Notes: generated from the letters alone by a model not told the origin. Shown: positions 9,361 to 18,624, numbered from the stretch's first letter. The stretch is 64,000 nt of DNA from DASWJZ01 sp963720705 (GCA_963720705.1 CAVRGJ010000003.1:283144-347143); one strand, 5' to 3'. Numbers and translations are program-made.

Positions 9361-10316
9361 GCCGCAGGACGGCGACGCGCGTCCCAACGGGGTTGAGCCC
9401 CCTACGGAGGGCGCAGAGGGACGTATCGCGCGCTTTCGCTCTCAGGACGGGCTTTCGCTCGCGCTCCGCTTCTTCGATTGCTCAGAGACCAGTCGGCTCC
9501 CGCTCCTCTGCCTTCCCGGCCTCTCAAGGAATTCGCGCGACTTCATTCCACTTGGCCGTTTCTTCGCAGGGCATCCGATCGAACCGCGTCCCGTCATCGT
9601 GGTCGACTACCGCGGCCGCGGCCTCTCCGACGACGATCCGAACTGGCGGAACTACAAGCCGATCACAGAAGTGCAAGATGTTCTCGCCGCGGCTGCGGCA
9701 TTCGGCGTGGAACAGGCGATCCTGGTCGGGACTTCGCGCGGCGGGATTCTCGCGATGCTCTTGGGGGCGCTTCGCCCGGGATTGATTGCGGGCGTCGTGC
9801 TGAACGACATCGGCCCGGTGATCGAGGGTCGAGGCCTGGCGAGAATAAAGGGCTACCTGTCCGTCAAGCAGCGCGCGGTTGAGACTTGGGATGCAGCGGT
9901 GGCGGAGGTCCGCGCTGCGAGCGAAGCGCAGTTCCCTGCGATATCTGCGCGCGAATGGCCTGAGCTGACGGCCGCCTATTATGGCGAAACGAGCGGCGGG
10001 TTCGCGGCCCTTTTCGATCCAAATCTCCGAAAGGCCGTCGTCGATATCGATCTGACAGAAAGGATCCCGGTTCTCTGGCCGCAGTTCATGTCGCTCGGCC
10101 GCGTGCCCGTGCTCGCGATCCGCGGAGCGCTTTCCGACATCCTGAGCGCGCAGACGTCTGGCCGCGATGGCCGATCGCCACCCGCGCCTCGAATCGCTGA
10201 CGGTGGAGAGGCAGGGGCACGCGCCGCTGCTGCGCGACGAAGCGACTCTGGAGCGGATTCGCGCCTTCGCCGGACGCTGCGACGCCGAGTCCATGCGCAC
10301 GGCGAAAGACGCCTAG
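9341..10316 (+). CDS. Alpha/beta hydrolase, with an apparent frameshift near 10160
   Basis: An alpha/beta-fold hydrolase of about 325 residues. The nucleophile elbow is GTSRGG (Ser, read near 9735), with VVDYRGRGLSDDD before it and LLCLPGLSRNSRDF as the oxyanion-hole region. The acid Asp and the His lie in the C-terminal part. The first 270 residues are in one frame. At about 10158 an extra base shifts reading, and the natural end (LAAMADRHPRLESL, then RQGHAPLLRDEATLERI with the catalytic His) is in the next frame, stopping at 10316. A GTG at 9341 overlaps the end of the transglycosylase gene; a TTG at 9335 is another option. A strong terminator follows. Confidence 0.75.
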
Positions 10317-10332
10317 AAGCATCACGCAAAAA

Positions 10333-10358
10333 GAAAGCCCGGCCGAAGCCGGGCTTTC
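10333..10358. terminator. Bidirectional intrinsic terminator
   Basis: An 11-bp perfect stem (gaaagcccggc / gccgggctttc) with a cgaa tetraloop lies between the convergent hydrolase and porin genes. A-rich and T-containing flanks allow it to serve both strands. Confidence 0.9.
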
Positions 10359-10381
10359 CAATTCTCAGGTGTGAGCGAAGA

Positions 10382-11647
10382 TCAGAAGTTCCGCTGCGTC
10401 CGCCACATGAAGCCGAAGACGTCGTTGTCGAACGGCAGCGTCCTCCAGTTCTCATGCTCCCAAGCGAATTCCGGACCCGTCGTCAGACCCGGTGCGAGGG
10501 TGTAGGCTGCACCAACCTGGGCGGCATAGAACTTATAGTCGAGGATATCCCCAAGAACACCAACCGCTGGCGCGTTGATATCCGTGTACGAGCCCTCAGC
10601 CCAGACGGTCAGGTTGGGGTTGATGAGCGGGCCCTGGATGCCCGCGCGGACGTTCCACGCCTTTGTCGTACTGCCGGAATTCGGCCCCACGAAGTCTCCA
10701 CCGTGAATCGCCGGGGCAACGGCCGTCAAACCGACGAACGTGACCCTGGCCCCACCGACACCGGGATCGCGGGTAATGTACCCGAGAGCGCCATCGGCAT
10801 AACCGCCTTGGCCACTGAATTCCCAGCCGCCCGGAATGCCGAGGGTCAGGCCCGCACCGACCGCCCAACCAAGGGTCGTGCTTTGCGTGCCACCCGAATC
10901 TGCGAAGCCATTAGTATCGTGGATCGGATGCACGGCCGCCATGATCTGCGCCCCGCCCCAGCCCTGATCGACACGGATGTTGGCGACGCCGTCCGGTGAA
11001 TTCTGCCCCTCATAGTCGTCAAAGGTGGGGACATCCCTCCGGCCGTTCGACATCGGGTCTTCCGCAGCGATCGTGAAGGAGAACCCGTTCCCGCCGGCAA
11101 AGGTCAAACCGAACAGGTTGGTGCTGCCCTGGGTGTTGTCGTCGATCAGAACCTTCGTCCCGTAGCCATACGAGCCCCAGAAGTCGAAGAACGATCCGGT
11201 CCGGCCTGCGGTGTAGGTGCCCCAATCGTTGCTGATCTGGATGAACGCCGTGTCGAGGCCCACGCCGGCGGCGTTGGCATCGCCGGTGTCTGCGCGGTTG
11301 TTCGAAGCGTCAATGGCGAAATATGCCCGGATCAACCCGATCGAAGCTTGCGTACGGGCGTCAAGGCTGATGTGACCGCGCGCATAGCTGTTCCAGTGGT
11401 TGAATTCAGCACCGAGAACACCGTAGCGGGTGGAATCATCGCCACCAACCCATTGCGACTCAACCCGGACGTAGCCCCCAACCCTTAGGCAGGTGTCAGT
11501 CCCGGGAATGTAGTAGAAGCCCGTCCCGAAGGCATCGCAGATCCGCACATATTCGACCGGCTCGACGGTCGGAAGGTCGGCGGCCTGCGCCCCGGTGCCG
11601 GCGGCGATGACTGCCGCGGAGCCGAAGAGAAGGCTCTTGAGTTTCAT
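10382..11647 (-). CDS. Outer-membrane porin, Porin_2 (rhizobial) family
   Basis: A general-diffusion porin of 421 residues in the outer membrane. It begins MKLKSLLFGSAAVIAAG with a signal peptide ending near AQAADLP, then the family N terminus VEPVEYVRICDAFGTGFYYI and CLRVGGYVR. The remainder alternates aromatic, Gly and Asn residues as expected for a beta barrel, and it ends in FMWRTQRNF with the terminal aromatic used for barrel insertion. A strong ribosome site (ctggaggtct) fixes the start at 11647; a codon at 11665 is less likely. It converges on the hydrolase gene across a shared terminator. Confidence 0.93.
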   Translation of the reverse strand: MKLKSLLFGSAAVIAAGTGAQAADLPTVEPVEYVRICDAFGTGFYYIPGTDTCLRVGGYVRVESQWVGGDDSTRYGVLGAEFNHWNSYARGHISLDARTQASIGLIRAYFAIDASNNRADTGDANAAGVGLDTAFIQISNDWGTYTAGRTGSFFDFWGSYGYGTKVLIDDNTQGSTNLFGLTFAGGNGFSFTIAAEDPMSNGRRDVPTFDDYEGQNSPDGVANIRVDQGWGGAQIMAAVHPIHDTNGFADSGGTQSTTLGWAVGAGLTLGIPGGWEFSGQGGYADGALGYITRDPGVGGARVTFVGLTAVAPAIHGGDFVGPNSGSTTKAWNVRAGIQGPLINPNLTVWAEGSYTDINAPAVGVLGDILDYKFYAAQVGAAYTLAPGLTTGPEFAWEHENWRTLPFDNDVFGFMWRTQRNF

Positions 11648-11665
11648 ATTAGACCTCCAGTCCAA

Positions 11666-12183
11666 GTTGCTTGAGCCGGGGTATCCGCTTTCGACCTGGC
11701 TGATGCCACCCGATTCGGGGCCCCCCGCCCCTTGTGCTGCCCAAAGACAGCGGCCGCCGATCGGCTGCCTGCGATGACACTATCCATCCGCGTCGCCGAG
11801 GCAACAGCGATGCTTCGCACGGGCAAGCTTTCCCCACTTCATGTTGCAGAATTGCCACGAAAACCGCGGGTTTCCGGCCTTCAGCTGGGGATTCTTATCA
11901 GGTCGTGAACCCCATAGAGGATTTGTCGGACGCAACGCCAAGGCAAATTCTAGTGGGTACGAGCTACGAATCGCGGGCCCCGGTGGAAAAACAGGGATTG
12001 ACGGGCCCGCACGCGCCGCAACAGCGGCTCGGCGGACCGCCCCTCCCGAGGAAGGGGCCCTTCTGCCGGCCTTTTTGCTGAGATCCCGCTTTGCTCGAAT
12101 CGGGCACCACCTTGCACCGAGCGACCCCTCTGTGGTTCGCTCCGATCCCTCGGATTTCTGTAAAGCGACTGCGGAGAGTGGCA
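11666..12183. other. Intergenic region upstream of porin and sulfotransferase genes
   Basis: About 520 bases between divergent genes with no convincing coding sequence. Overlapping open frames here are short, compositionally odd and unrelated to anything I recognise. It should hold the promoters of the porin and of the first TPR-sulfotransferase. I see no clear consensus site. Confidence 0.5.
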
Positions 12184-13839
12184 GTGAGGCCTTCAGATAA
12201 GCACCTGCGCGCAAAGGATATTTCTGCGCCGGCAGAGGCAATGCGACGGGGTCGAAATGCGCTCCGCAGCGCCATCTCCCCGAGCGATATCGCGCAATTG
12301 CTACAGCGTGGCATGGCGCTGCATAAGACCGGCCAGCTTTGGCCGGCGCAGGAGTGCTATCGGGCGATCCTCGATCGAGATCCGAACCAGCCCGACGCGC
12401 TGCACTTGATGGCGCTGATCGCACTTGAAACCGGTGAAACCGATGCTGCCGCTCAGATGTTGAAGCGGGCGGTATCCCGTAAGCCTGCCGACCCGGCGCT
12501 GCGAGGAAACTACGCGGAAGCCCTGATGCAGAGTAACGACCCGCTCGGAGCGCAGCGCCAGCTGCGGCGGGCGCAGAAACTCGCACCGGACCATCCCGAG
12601 ATCCTGACCAAGCTCGCTCGCTGCCACGCCATGCTGGGCCGTGACGATGATGCAAAGCGGACGTTTGAGGACCTCGTCGCGCGCGATCCGATACATCCCT
12701 CGGCGCTGATCGCCTACGCAGACTTCCTCGGTCAGGTCGGTGAGCCGGATAAGGCGGAAGCGGCCTATCGAAAGGCAATTGCCCTCAATATCAGCCCGGC
12801 TCAAGCGCTTGCTGGGCTTGCCGATCTTCGAGAATTCAAGGACGAACCGCCAGAGCTTATCGAGATCCGGACGCTTCTCGACAGACCCGGATTAAGGGCG
12901 ATTGACGCCGCCAAGCTTTCACGGGCCGCCGGAAAGATCTGCAATGACATCGGCAAGTATGACGAAGCCTTCGGGCATTACCTGTCAGTGAAGCAGTTTC
13001 TCGGGGTGCCGTCCCGCACAGCCGATTATACCAAGCGTTTTAAGCTGAACACATCGATCTTTATTCCAGAATTCTTTGCAGCGCGCCTGGGCTTCGGCGA
13101 CCGATCGCAGAAGCCTGTGTTTATCGTAGGAATGCCCCGCTCCGGCACCACGCTTACCGAACAGATCATCGTTAGCCATCCGAAAGCGGCGGGCGCCGGC
13201 GAGATTGGCGTTCCAAGCATGATCGCCAAATCGTTGGGCTACGAAGCGCCTGACGAGAGGGCGTTCGCGCGCCGTGTCAATGCATTGAAGCCCAAAGAGG
13301 CGGCGGCGCTGGCGCGCGAAGGCCTTTCGGTGCTCGGCCGCTTCTCCGAAAGCGCCGAACGCATCACGGATAAGCTGCCGCAAAACTTCGCGTTGCTCGG
13401 ACTCGTCGCGATTCTCTTTCCAAAGGCGAAGATCATTCATTGCCGTCGCAACCCGTTGGACACATGCGTCTCGTGCTTCTTGACGCCGCTGCGAGAGGGC
13501 CACACGTATGCCTACGATCTGACAGCGCTTGGCGAATATTACCGGGGCTATTCGCAGCTGATGGACTACTGGCGGCGGGTCCTCCCGATGCCTATCCTGG
13601 ACGTCGACTACGAAGCGCTGGTCGCGGATCCCGAGGGGCAGTCACGACGGCTGATCGACTTCATCGGTCTTGAATGGGACCCTGCCTGTCTCGACTTTCA
13701 GGCGAATAGCCGCGTCGTGCGTACGATCAGCCGCTCGCAGGTCCGCCGGCCGATCTATCAGACGTCTGTCGAGCGTTGGCGGCGCTATGAGAAGCACCTC
13801 GGTCCGCTGCGTGCGGCGCTCGGCGACCTCGCGCCGTGA
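12184..13839 (+). CDS. TPR-domain sulfotransferase (copy 1)
   Basis: Predicted PAPS-dependent sulfotransferase fused to N-terminal tetratricopeptide repeats. TPR units run over roughly residues 35-250 (for example YRAILDRDPNQPDALHLMA). The C-terminal half has the PAPS 5'-phosphosulfate loop VGMPRSGTTLTEQII, the 3'-phosphate motif in KIIHCRRNPLDTCVSCF, and a conserved end YQTSVERWRRYEKHLGPL. The start is uncertain: GTG 12184 follows a ggag site at good spacing, while ATG 12241 is an alternative. A paralog of the same architecture lies on the far side of sqdB. The acceptor, glycan, lipid or protein, is unknown. Confidence 0.88.
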   Translation: MRPSDKHLRAKDISAPAEAMRRGRNALRSAISPSDIAQLLQRGMALHKTGQLWPAQECYRAILDRDPNQPDALHLMALIALETGETDAAAQMLKRAVSRKPADPALRGNYAEALMQSNDPLGAQRQLRRAQKLAPDHPEILTKLARCHAMLGRDDDAKRTFEDLVARDPIHPSALIAYADFLGQVGEPDKAEAAYRKAIALNISPAQALAGLADLREFKDEPPELIEIRTLLDRPGLRAIDAAKLSRAAGKICNDIGKYDEAFGHYLSVKQFLGVPSRTADYTKRFKLNTSIFIPEFFAARLGFGDRSQKPVFIVGMPRSGTTLTEQIIVSHPKAAGAGEIGVPSMIAKSLGYEAPDERAFARRVNALKPKEAAALAREGLSVLGRFSESAERITDKLPQNFALLGLVAILFPKAKIIHCRRNPLDTCVSCFLTPLREGHTYAYDLTALGEYYRGYSQLMDYWRRVLPMPILDVDYEALVADPEGQSRRLIDFIGLEWDPACLDFQANSRVVRTISRSQVRRPIYQTSVERWRRYEKHLGPLRAALGDLAP

Positions 13840-13925
13840 TCGAACAGAGGTACAGGGCGATGGCGTCCGTCGGCAGGGGCGATAGGAACCCCGCAATGTT
13901 GGAATAGTTCTTCGACTGGAGGCAC

Positions 13926-15095
13926 ATGGCGCGCATCCTTGTTCTCGGCGGCGACGGCTTCTGCGGCTGGCCGACGAGCCTCTACCTCTCTTTGCGGGGT
14001 CATGATGTCACCATTGTCGACAACCTTTCGCGTCGAAAAATCGACGTCGAGCTCGAAGTCGAGTCGCTGACGCCGATCCGCCCGCTTTCTGAACGTCTGC
14101 TGGCCTGGAAGGAGGTGAGCGGTCGCGAGATCGGTTTCGAGAGCTTCACGATCGGCGAAAACTACCACCGCCTGCTCACCAAGATCAGGGAAGAGGGGCC
14201 GGACGCGATCGTCCATTTCGCCGAGCAGCGTGCCGCGCCCTATTCGATGAAGTCCTCGTGGCACAAGCGCTACACGGTCAACAACAACCTGAATGCCACC
14301 AACGACGTGCTGTGCGCCATCGTCGAATCAAAGGTCGACGTACACCTCGTCCACCTCGGCACGATGGGCGTCTATGGCTACGGCACGGCCGGCATGAAGA
14401 TCCCGGAAGGCTATCTCAAGGTCTTCTTGAACACCGACACCGGCGAAAAGATCGAGCACGAGATCCTCTATCCGTTCAATCCGGGGTCGATCTATCACAT
14501 GACCAAGACTCAGGATCAGCTGTTCTTTCATTTCTACAACAAGAACGACGGGGTGAAGATCACCGATCTGCACCAGGGAATCGTTTGGGGAACGCAGACC
14601 CCGGAAACCCAGATGGACGAGCGGCTCATCAATCGCTTCGACTACGACGGCGACTACGGCACGGTGCTGAACCGCTTCCTCATGCAGGCGGCGATCGGCT
14701 ACCCCCTGACCGTTCACGGAACGGGCGGGCAGACGCGCGCCTTCATCCACATTCACGACACCTGCCGCTGTATAGAGCTCGCCATCGAGAACCCGCCGCA
14801 AAGCGGGGAAAGAGTGAATATTCTCAATCAGATGACAGAGACGCACCGAGTCCGCGACCTGGCGGAACTCGTATCCGCGATGACCGGGACCCCGATCCAG
14901 TACCTCCCGAACCCGCGGAACGAAGCAAAAGAAAACGACCTCCACGTCACCAATGACCGCTTCCTACGCATGGGCCTTGAGCCGATCACACTTCAGAACG
15001 GGCTTATGGCCGAGGTGACGGAGATCGCGCGCAAATACGCGGAGCGCTGCGATCGTTCGAAGATTCCGTGCGTCTCGCTCTGGCGCCCCTCCTGA
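13926..15095 (+). CDS. sqdB: UDP-sulfoquinovose synthase
   Basis: Converts UDP-glucose and sulfite to UDP-sulfoquinovose, the sugar donor for the sulfolipid SQDG. The 389-residue SDR protein has the NAD-binding GGDGFCGWP (residues 8-16), the SqdB signatures RRKIDVELEVESLTPI and HFAEQRAAPYSMKSS, and the YxxxK-type catalytic pair in IYHMTKTQDQL. A ggagg ribosome site precedes ATG 13926. No sulfolipid glycosyltransferase gene (sqdD or sqdX) is adjacent. Instead two TPR-sulfotransferases flank it, which suggests a locus for sulfur-containing glycoconjugates. Confidence 0.95.
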   Translation: MARILVLGGDGFCGWPTSLYLSLRGHDVTIVDNLSRRKIDVELEVESLTPIRPLSERLLAWKEVSGREIGFESFTIGENYHRLLTKIREEGPDAIVHFAEQRAAPYSMKSSWHKRYTVNNNLNATNDVLCAIVESKVDVHLVHLGTMGVYGYGTAGMKIPEGYLKVFLNTDTGEKIEHEILYPFNPGSIYHMTKTQDQLFFHFYNKNDGVKITDLHQGIVWGTQTPETQMDERLINRFDYDGDYGTVLNRFLMQAAIGYPLTVHGTGGQTRAFIHIHDTCRCIELAIENPPQSGERVNILNQMTETHRVRDLAELVSAMTGTPIQYLPNPRNEAKENDLHVTNDRFLRMGLEPITLQNGLMAEVTEIARKYAERCDRSKIPCVSLWRPS

Positions 15096-15194
15096 TCCCG
15101 GTTTCCCGCCCCGCGTAGCCTTGGGGATTGCGCTCGACGGGTGGTCTGCTACGCAGTCTCGTCGCTCCGGCCTGCCAACATTGCGCAAACCCAG

Positions 15195-16862
15195 ATGCCG
15201 AAACCCCCTCGTTCCGGCCCGTCGCTCGAACGGTTGTTGAAGAACCAAAGCCAGGCTCGGCCAGGCACGCCCGCGCCGGGCAACCGGCAAGACCTCGAGA
15301 TTGCTCGGCTACTCCACGAGGGACGGCTACTCTGCATGCGAGGCGAGCGTGAGCAGGCGCGCATGCGCGCCCAGACGGTCCTCGCCCGCCGGCCGAAGCA
15401 CCCCTACGCTTTGCACCTCCTCGGGATGATCGCGCTCGGGGGTAGCGAGCACGACGAGGCGATCGGCCTCTTCGAGCGGGCGATTGCGGGACAGCCGAAA
15501 GAGCCCGGGTTCTATTGCGATCTCGCCAACGCCTACCTGCAGAAGGCCGATCCCGAGGCGGCGCAGCCAATTCTCCGCAAGGCGCTGAAGCTCGATCCAG
15601 TCAATCCTACTGCGCAACACCTCTATGCCGAGTGGAAGGCAAAGAATGGGGAAGAGGCAGTTGCGCGGAGGCTTTATGAGACATTGCTCGCCCGCCATCC
15701 GAGCTACCTGCCGGCCGTTCTCAGTCTCGCAGAGCTTTGCATGACGCTTGGGGATTTCGCCGAAGCGACGAAGCTCTTCCGACGTATCCTCGGCGTCAGG
15801 GAAATGCGGCTCCGGGCGCTGACCGGCCTTGCAAGCAGCGAAAAGCTCACGAGAGATTCACCCGAAGCTGTGGAGATGGAAAAGTATGCGAGCGTACTCG
15901 CCCGCAGCGCGACCGGCGAATACATGCCGCTGCGGTACGCACTCGGCAAAATCGCTGAGAATTCCGGCGACTATGACGCCGCGTTCCAACATTTCGCCGA
16001 GGCAAAAATACCCGGCGCCGTGAAATACAGCCTCGACGCACTCGGCCGGAAGCATGCCGTGCGGAGATCGATCTTCACGCCTGCCTTCTTCGAGGCCCGG
16101 CGTGACTATGGTCACCCAAGCGAACGCCCGGTTTTCGTCGTCGGAATGCCGCGGTCAGGAACGACGCTCACCGAACAGATCATCGCCAGCCACCCCGCCG
16201 CAGCGGGCGCCGGCGAGCTCAAGACGATCAGCCGCTTCGCAATCGATGTCCTTGCCTTCCACACCGACGAGCACACGGTCACCGACCGCATGACAACGCT
16301 TTCGAAGGCGGAGACACGGCAGTTGGCGGAGAAGTATCTCGCCGTGCTCGACGAGACCTCGCGCACTGCGCAGCGCGTGGTCGACAAGTTGCCTCATAAC
16401 TTCGAGCATATCGGGCTGATCAGGCTCCTGTTCCCGAATGCAAAGATCATTCACTGCAGTCGCAATGCGCTCGACACATGCGTCTCCTGCTTCACGGTCG
16501 GACTGAAGATCGCAGATCACCCCTACATCGTCGATTTGCCGACGCTCGGGGCCTACTACCGCGAATACGTGCGGCTGATGGATTACTGGCGGACTGTGTT
16601 CCCCGGGCAGATCTACGAGTCGGACTATGAATCTCTCACCGCATCGCCTGAGGAAGGTGCGCGCAAGCTCATCGAACACATCGGCCTTCCCTGGGATCCG
16701 GCGTGCCTCGGCTTTCATGAATCGGAGCGTCCCGTCTACACGGCGAGCCGGGTACAGGTGCGCCAGCCGATCTATCGGACGTCGGTCGAGCGCTGGCGGC
16801 GCTATGACAGGCACCTCGGGCCATTGAAGGCGGCGCTCGGGGACCTTGCGCAGCAGAATTGA
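15195..16862 (+). CDS. TPR-domain sulfotransferase (copy 2)
   Basis: A 555-residue paralog of the protein at 12184-13839. TPR repeats cover about residues 35-230 (ALHLLGMIALGGSEHDEAI and similar). The sulfotransferase domain repeats the signatures VGMPRSGTTLTEQIIASHP, KIIHCSRNALDTCVSCF and TSVERWRRYDRHLGPLKAAL. The ATG at 15195 (MPKPPRSGPS) is preferred to a codon at 15141. The close match of the C-terminal halves and divergence of the TPR parts suggest duplication with a change of partner or substrate. It ends 70 bases before the interrupted tRNA gene. Confidence 0.87.
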   Translation: MPKPPRSGPSLERLLKNQSQARPGTPAPGNRQDLEIARLLHEGRLLCMRGEREQARMRAQTVLARRPKHPYALHLLGMIALGGSEHDEAIGLFERAIAGQPKEPGFYCDLANAYLQKADPEAAQPILRKALKLDPVNPTAQHLYAEWKAKNGEEAVARRLYETLLARHPSYLPAVLSLAELCMTLGDFAEATKLFRRILGVREMRLRALTGLASSEKLTRDSPEAVEMEKYASVLARSATGEYMPLRYALGKIAENSGDYDAAFQHFAEAKIPGAVKYSLDALGRKHAVRRSIFTPAFFEARRDYGHPSERPVFVVGMPRSGTTLTEQIIASHPAAAGAGELKTISRFAIDVLAFHTDEHTVTDRMTTLSKAETRQLAEKYLAVLDETSRTAQRVVDKLPHNFEHIGLIRLLFPNAKIIHCSRNALDTCVSCFTVGLKIADHPYIVDLPTLGAYYREYVRLMDYWRTVFPGQIYESDYESLTASPEEGARKLIEHIGLPWDPACLGFHESERPVYTASRVQVRQPIYRTSVERWRRYDRHLGPLKAALGDLAQQN

Positions 16863-16932
16863 AGCGATCTTACGACCGCAGCCCGCAGCAACAGGGTTGA
16901 CCGCAAGGCCGAAACCCCGCATCTCCGGCGGC

Positions 16933-16974
16933 GGAGAGGTGGCCGAGTGGTCGAAGGCGCTCCCCTGCTAAGGG
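16933..16974 (+). tRNA. tRNA-Ser(GCU), 5' part only, interrupted in the anticodon stem
   Basis: The sequence from ggagaggtggccgagtgg through the D arm to the anticodon loop (ctgctaa, anticodon GCU) matches a bacterial tRNA-Ser. It is colinear only to the ggg of the 3' anticodon stem and then becomes unrelated DNA. The variable arm, T arm and acceptor 3' strand are missing. An integrase gene ends 3 bases later, so this is the left attachment junction of an integrated element using the anticodon stem-loop as core. Confidence 0.85.
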
Positions 16975-16976
16975 TG

Positions 16977-17975
16977 TCATTTCGCCTGTCTCCTCAATCG
17001 TTTGCCATATGACTGCGACGCTGATGTGCCGAACACGCGCTCGACTACCTCGCCCTCATGCTCTGCATGAACGTAATTGTCCAAGAGCACACGCGGGCTT
17101 CGCCAGTTGCCGATTCGCGCCGTGGTCGCGACGTCGACCGAGTTCCGCACGATCATCTCTGTCGCGAAGCTATGGCGGCCGGGCTGGTGCGTGGCGAGAT
17201 AGGGTAGCTCTGCCCGGTTGCAGACGCGCTTGATGATCCCGTAGACCGAATGGCGCGAGGCGTAGCCGAAGACCTTCCGCCGATCCTTCCGCAGGTTGGC
17301 TAGCTCAGTTACCATCTCGGTTGTGAGGTGCACGAGGTGGGGGTCGCCGTTTTTGTCCCGGCCAATTAGGGCGGTGCGCTCCTGCAAGCAGACCGCGCTC
17401 CATTCGAGCGCCGTCGCGACTGACACCCTCGAACCGGTCTGAAACATGAAGAGCATCATCACTCCAAGGTCGGCTGGAGCGTTCGCCTGAAACCGCTCGA
17501 TGTAGCCGCGGTCGACCGCCCGCCTAAGCGTGCGCGGAACGGGGAACCGCTTCACGCGGATCGGCGCGCAGTGCCCAAGCTCGGCGGCGTGGTTGATGAT
17601 CGCCTGCGCCGGCGTAACCACGTGTCGGTTCCATGTCGCCGGCCCCGCTTTCGGATAGAGTACCCGTGCCGCCGCCTTGATCGCGCCGGCGGTGACGTCG
17701 CTCACCATCACCCTGTCGAAGTGCTCGAAAACGGGCCGCACGAAGCGGTCGGACTTGCCAGCGTCGAGGTAGAGCGCCGTCGCGGCGCCGAAGGTCAGGA
17801 CCGCTTGCGCCCCGAAGACAGCGGCACGACGCAGTTCCCATTCGCGTTTCGCCGCGATGTCTTCGGCGAGCCTCTTGTCAGCCGTTCTCGTACTTTTGCG
17901 CTCGCGGCGTCCATCGACGGTAACGTCGTAGGACCAGTTCCCAGTGTCCGCTCGTTTGTAAAGCTTGAACGACAT
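16977..17975 (-). CDS. int: Tyrosine recombinase / phage-type integrase
   Basis: A 332-residue site-specific recombinase. An N-terminal arm and core-binding part precedes the catalytic domain. The first catalytic Arg lies in FQTGSRVSVATALEW (about residue 188), the His-x-x-Arg box is represented by THQPGRHSFATEM, and the nucleophilic Tyr by LLDNYVHAEH. A strong site (aggagg) before ATG 17975 sets the start. Its stop codon is only 3 bases from the tRNA core. The upstream HTH frame overlaps its start by about 180 bases. Confidence 0.92.
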   Translation of the reverse strand: MSFKLYKRADTGNWSYDVTVDGRRERKSTRTADKRLAEDIAAKREWELRRAAVFGAQAVLTFGAATALYLDAGKSDRFVRPVFEHFDRVMVSDVTAGAIKAAARVLYPKAGPATWNRHVVTPAQAIINHAAELGHCAPIRVKRFPVPRTLRRAVDRGYIERFQANAPADLGVMMLFMFQTGSRVSVATALEWSAVCLQERTALIGRDKNGDPHLVHLTTEMVTELANLRKDRRKVFGYASRHSVYGIIKRVCNRAELPYLATHQPGRHSFATEMIVRNSVDVATTARIGNWRSPRVLLDNYVHAEHEGEVVERVFGTSASQSYGKRLRRQAK

Positions 17976-18181
17976 AGCTCGCCCTCCTGGAAGATCCGAT
18001 CGACGTGCTCGGGCAGAAGCACCATTACCCTCCCCAAGGCCCCGAAGGCACCGAGCCGACGCGCCTGTTCGCGCAGGGTTCGTTCGGAAATGAAGATTCC
18101 CTTCTCTGCGAGTGTCGCGACCAATTGCCTAGGGGTCAGCGCGTCGGCGAGAATCCGGCTAGTCAAAGCACCCGCTACCAT
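17795..18181 (-). CDS. Small HTH-type protein overlapping integrase start
   Basis: A 128-residue frame whose first 70 residues look like a real DNA-binding domain: LTPRQLVATLAEKGIFISER (helix-turn-helix-like), then TLREQARRLGAFGALG and LLPEHVDRIFQEGE. The last 60 residues share DNA with the start of the integrase in another frame, so the true end is uncertain. It lies just upstream of int, where excisionases or integrase regulators often sit. A role in excision control is inference. Confidence 0.5.
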   Translation of the reverse strand: MVAGALTSRILADALTPRQLVATLAEKGIFISERTLREQARRLGAFGALGRVMVLLPEHVDRIFQEGELCRSSFTNERTLGTGPTTLPSMDAASAKVRERLTRGSPKTSRRNANGNCVVPLSSGRKRS

Positions 18182-18293
18182 CTGAGGATGCCTGCTCTTG
18201 TTTCGCGGCGTGGGTCCGGCCGGCAGTTTCGGCGGATCATGTGGTGCTGCACTTTTCCGTTGCGGGGACGTAAAATCACTCGTGGCCGCGACC

Positions 18294-18524
18294 CTAGCGA
18301 TCCACCTGTGCGACTTTGGCCGTGAGGCTACTGTCGGAGGTTCTGCGGCGTTGGCAGCGGTCCAGGTGAGCGTCTAGATCGAAGCGACGATAAACGACTC
18401 GCCGACCGAGCTTGCAGAAGGTGGGTCCGGCGCCTGACAGTCGGAGCTTCGCGAGCGTGCTTGTTGCGAGTCCCAGATAGCAGGCAGCGTCCTTGACGCC
18501 CAGAACCTCGGGAAATTCGGTCAT
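18294..18524 (-). CDS. AlpA/MerR-like helix-turn-helix protein, possible excisionase
   Basis: A 76-residue protein with the compact HTH seen in AlpA and excisionase families: VLGVKDAACYLGLATSTLAK (residues 7-26) followed by GAGPTFCKLGRRVVYRRFDL, the usual Gly-Pro to Tyr-Arg strand. The aggaggga site before ATG 18524 supports this start rather than a longer frame from 18680. It belongs to the integrase end of the element and is the likeliest recombination directionality factor, which is inference. Confidence 0.75.
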   Translation of the reverse strand: MTEFPEVLGVKDAACYLGLATSTLAKLRLSGAGPTFCKLGRRVVYRRFDLDAHLDRCQRRRTSDSSLTAKVAQVDR

Positions 18525-18624
18525 ATTAGGTCTCCCTCCTTCTCGACCCCGGAAATCCCGAAGGTCATGAGGAAGGTGGCAGCCGACTATTGGGCAGTCA
18601 AAATTGGCAGTCTGGCCGCCAAAA

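Noticed and set aside
7303..9387. A 694-codon minus-strand open frame opposite the lytic transglycosylase
   Set aside because: It is a shadow of a GC-rich gene: Arg/Ala/Asp-rich, no motifs, and the plus strand has a complete SLT domain.
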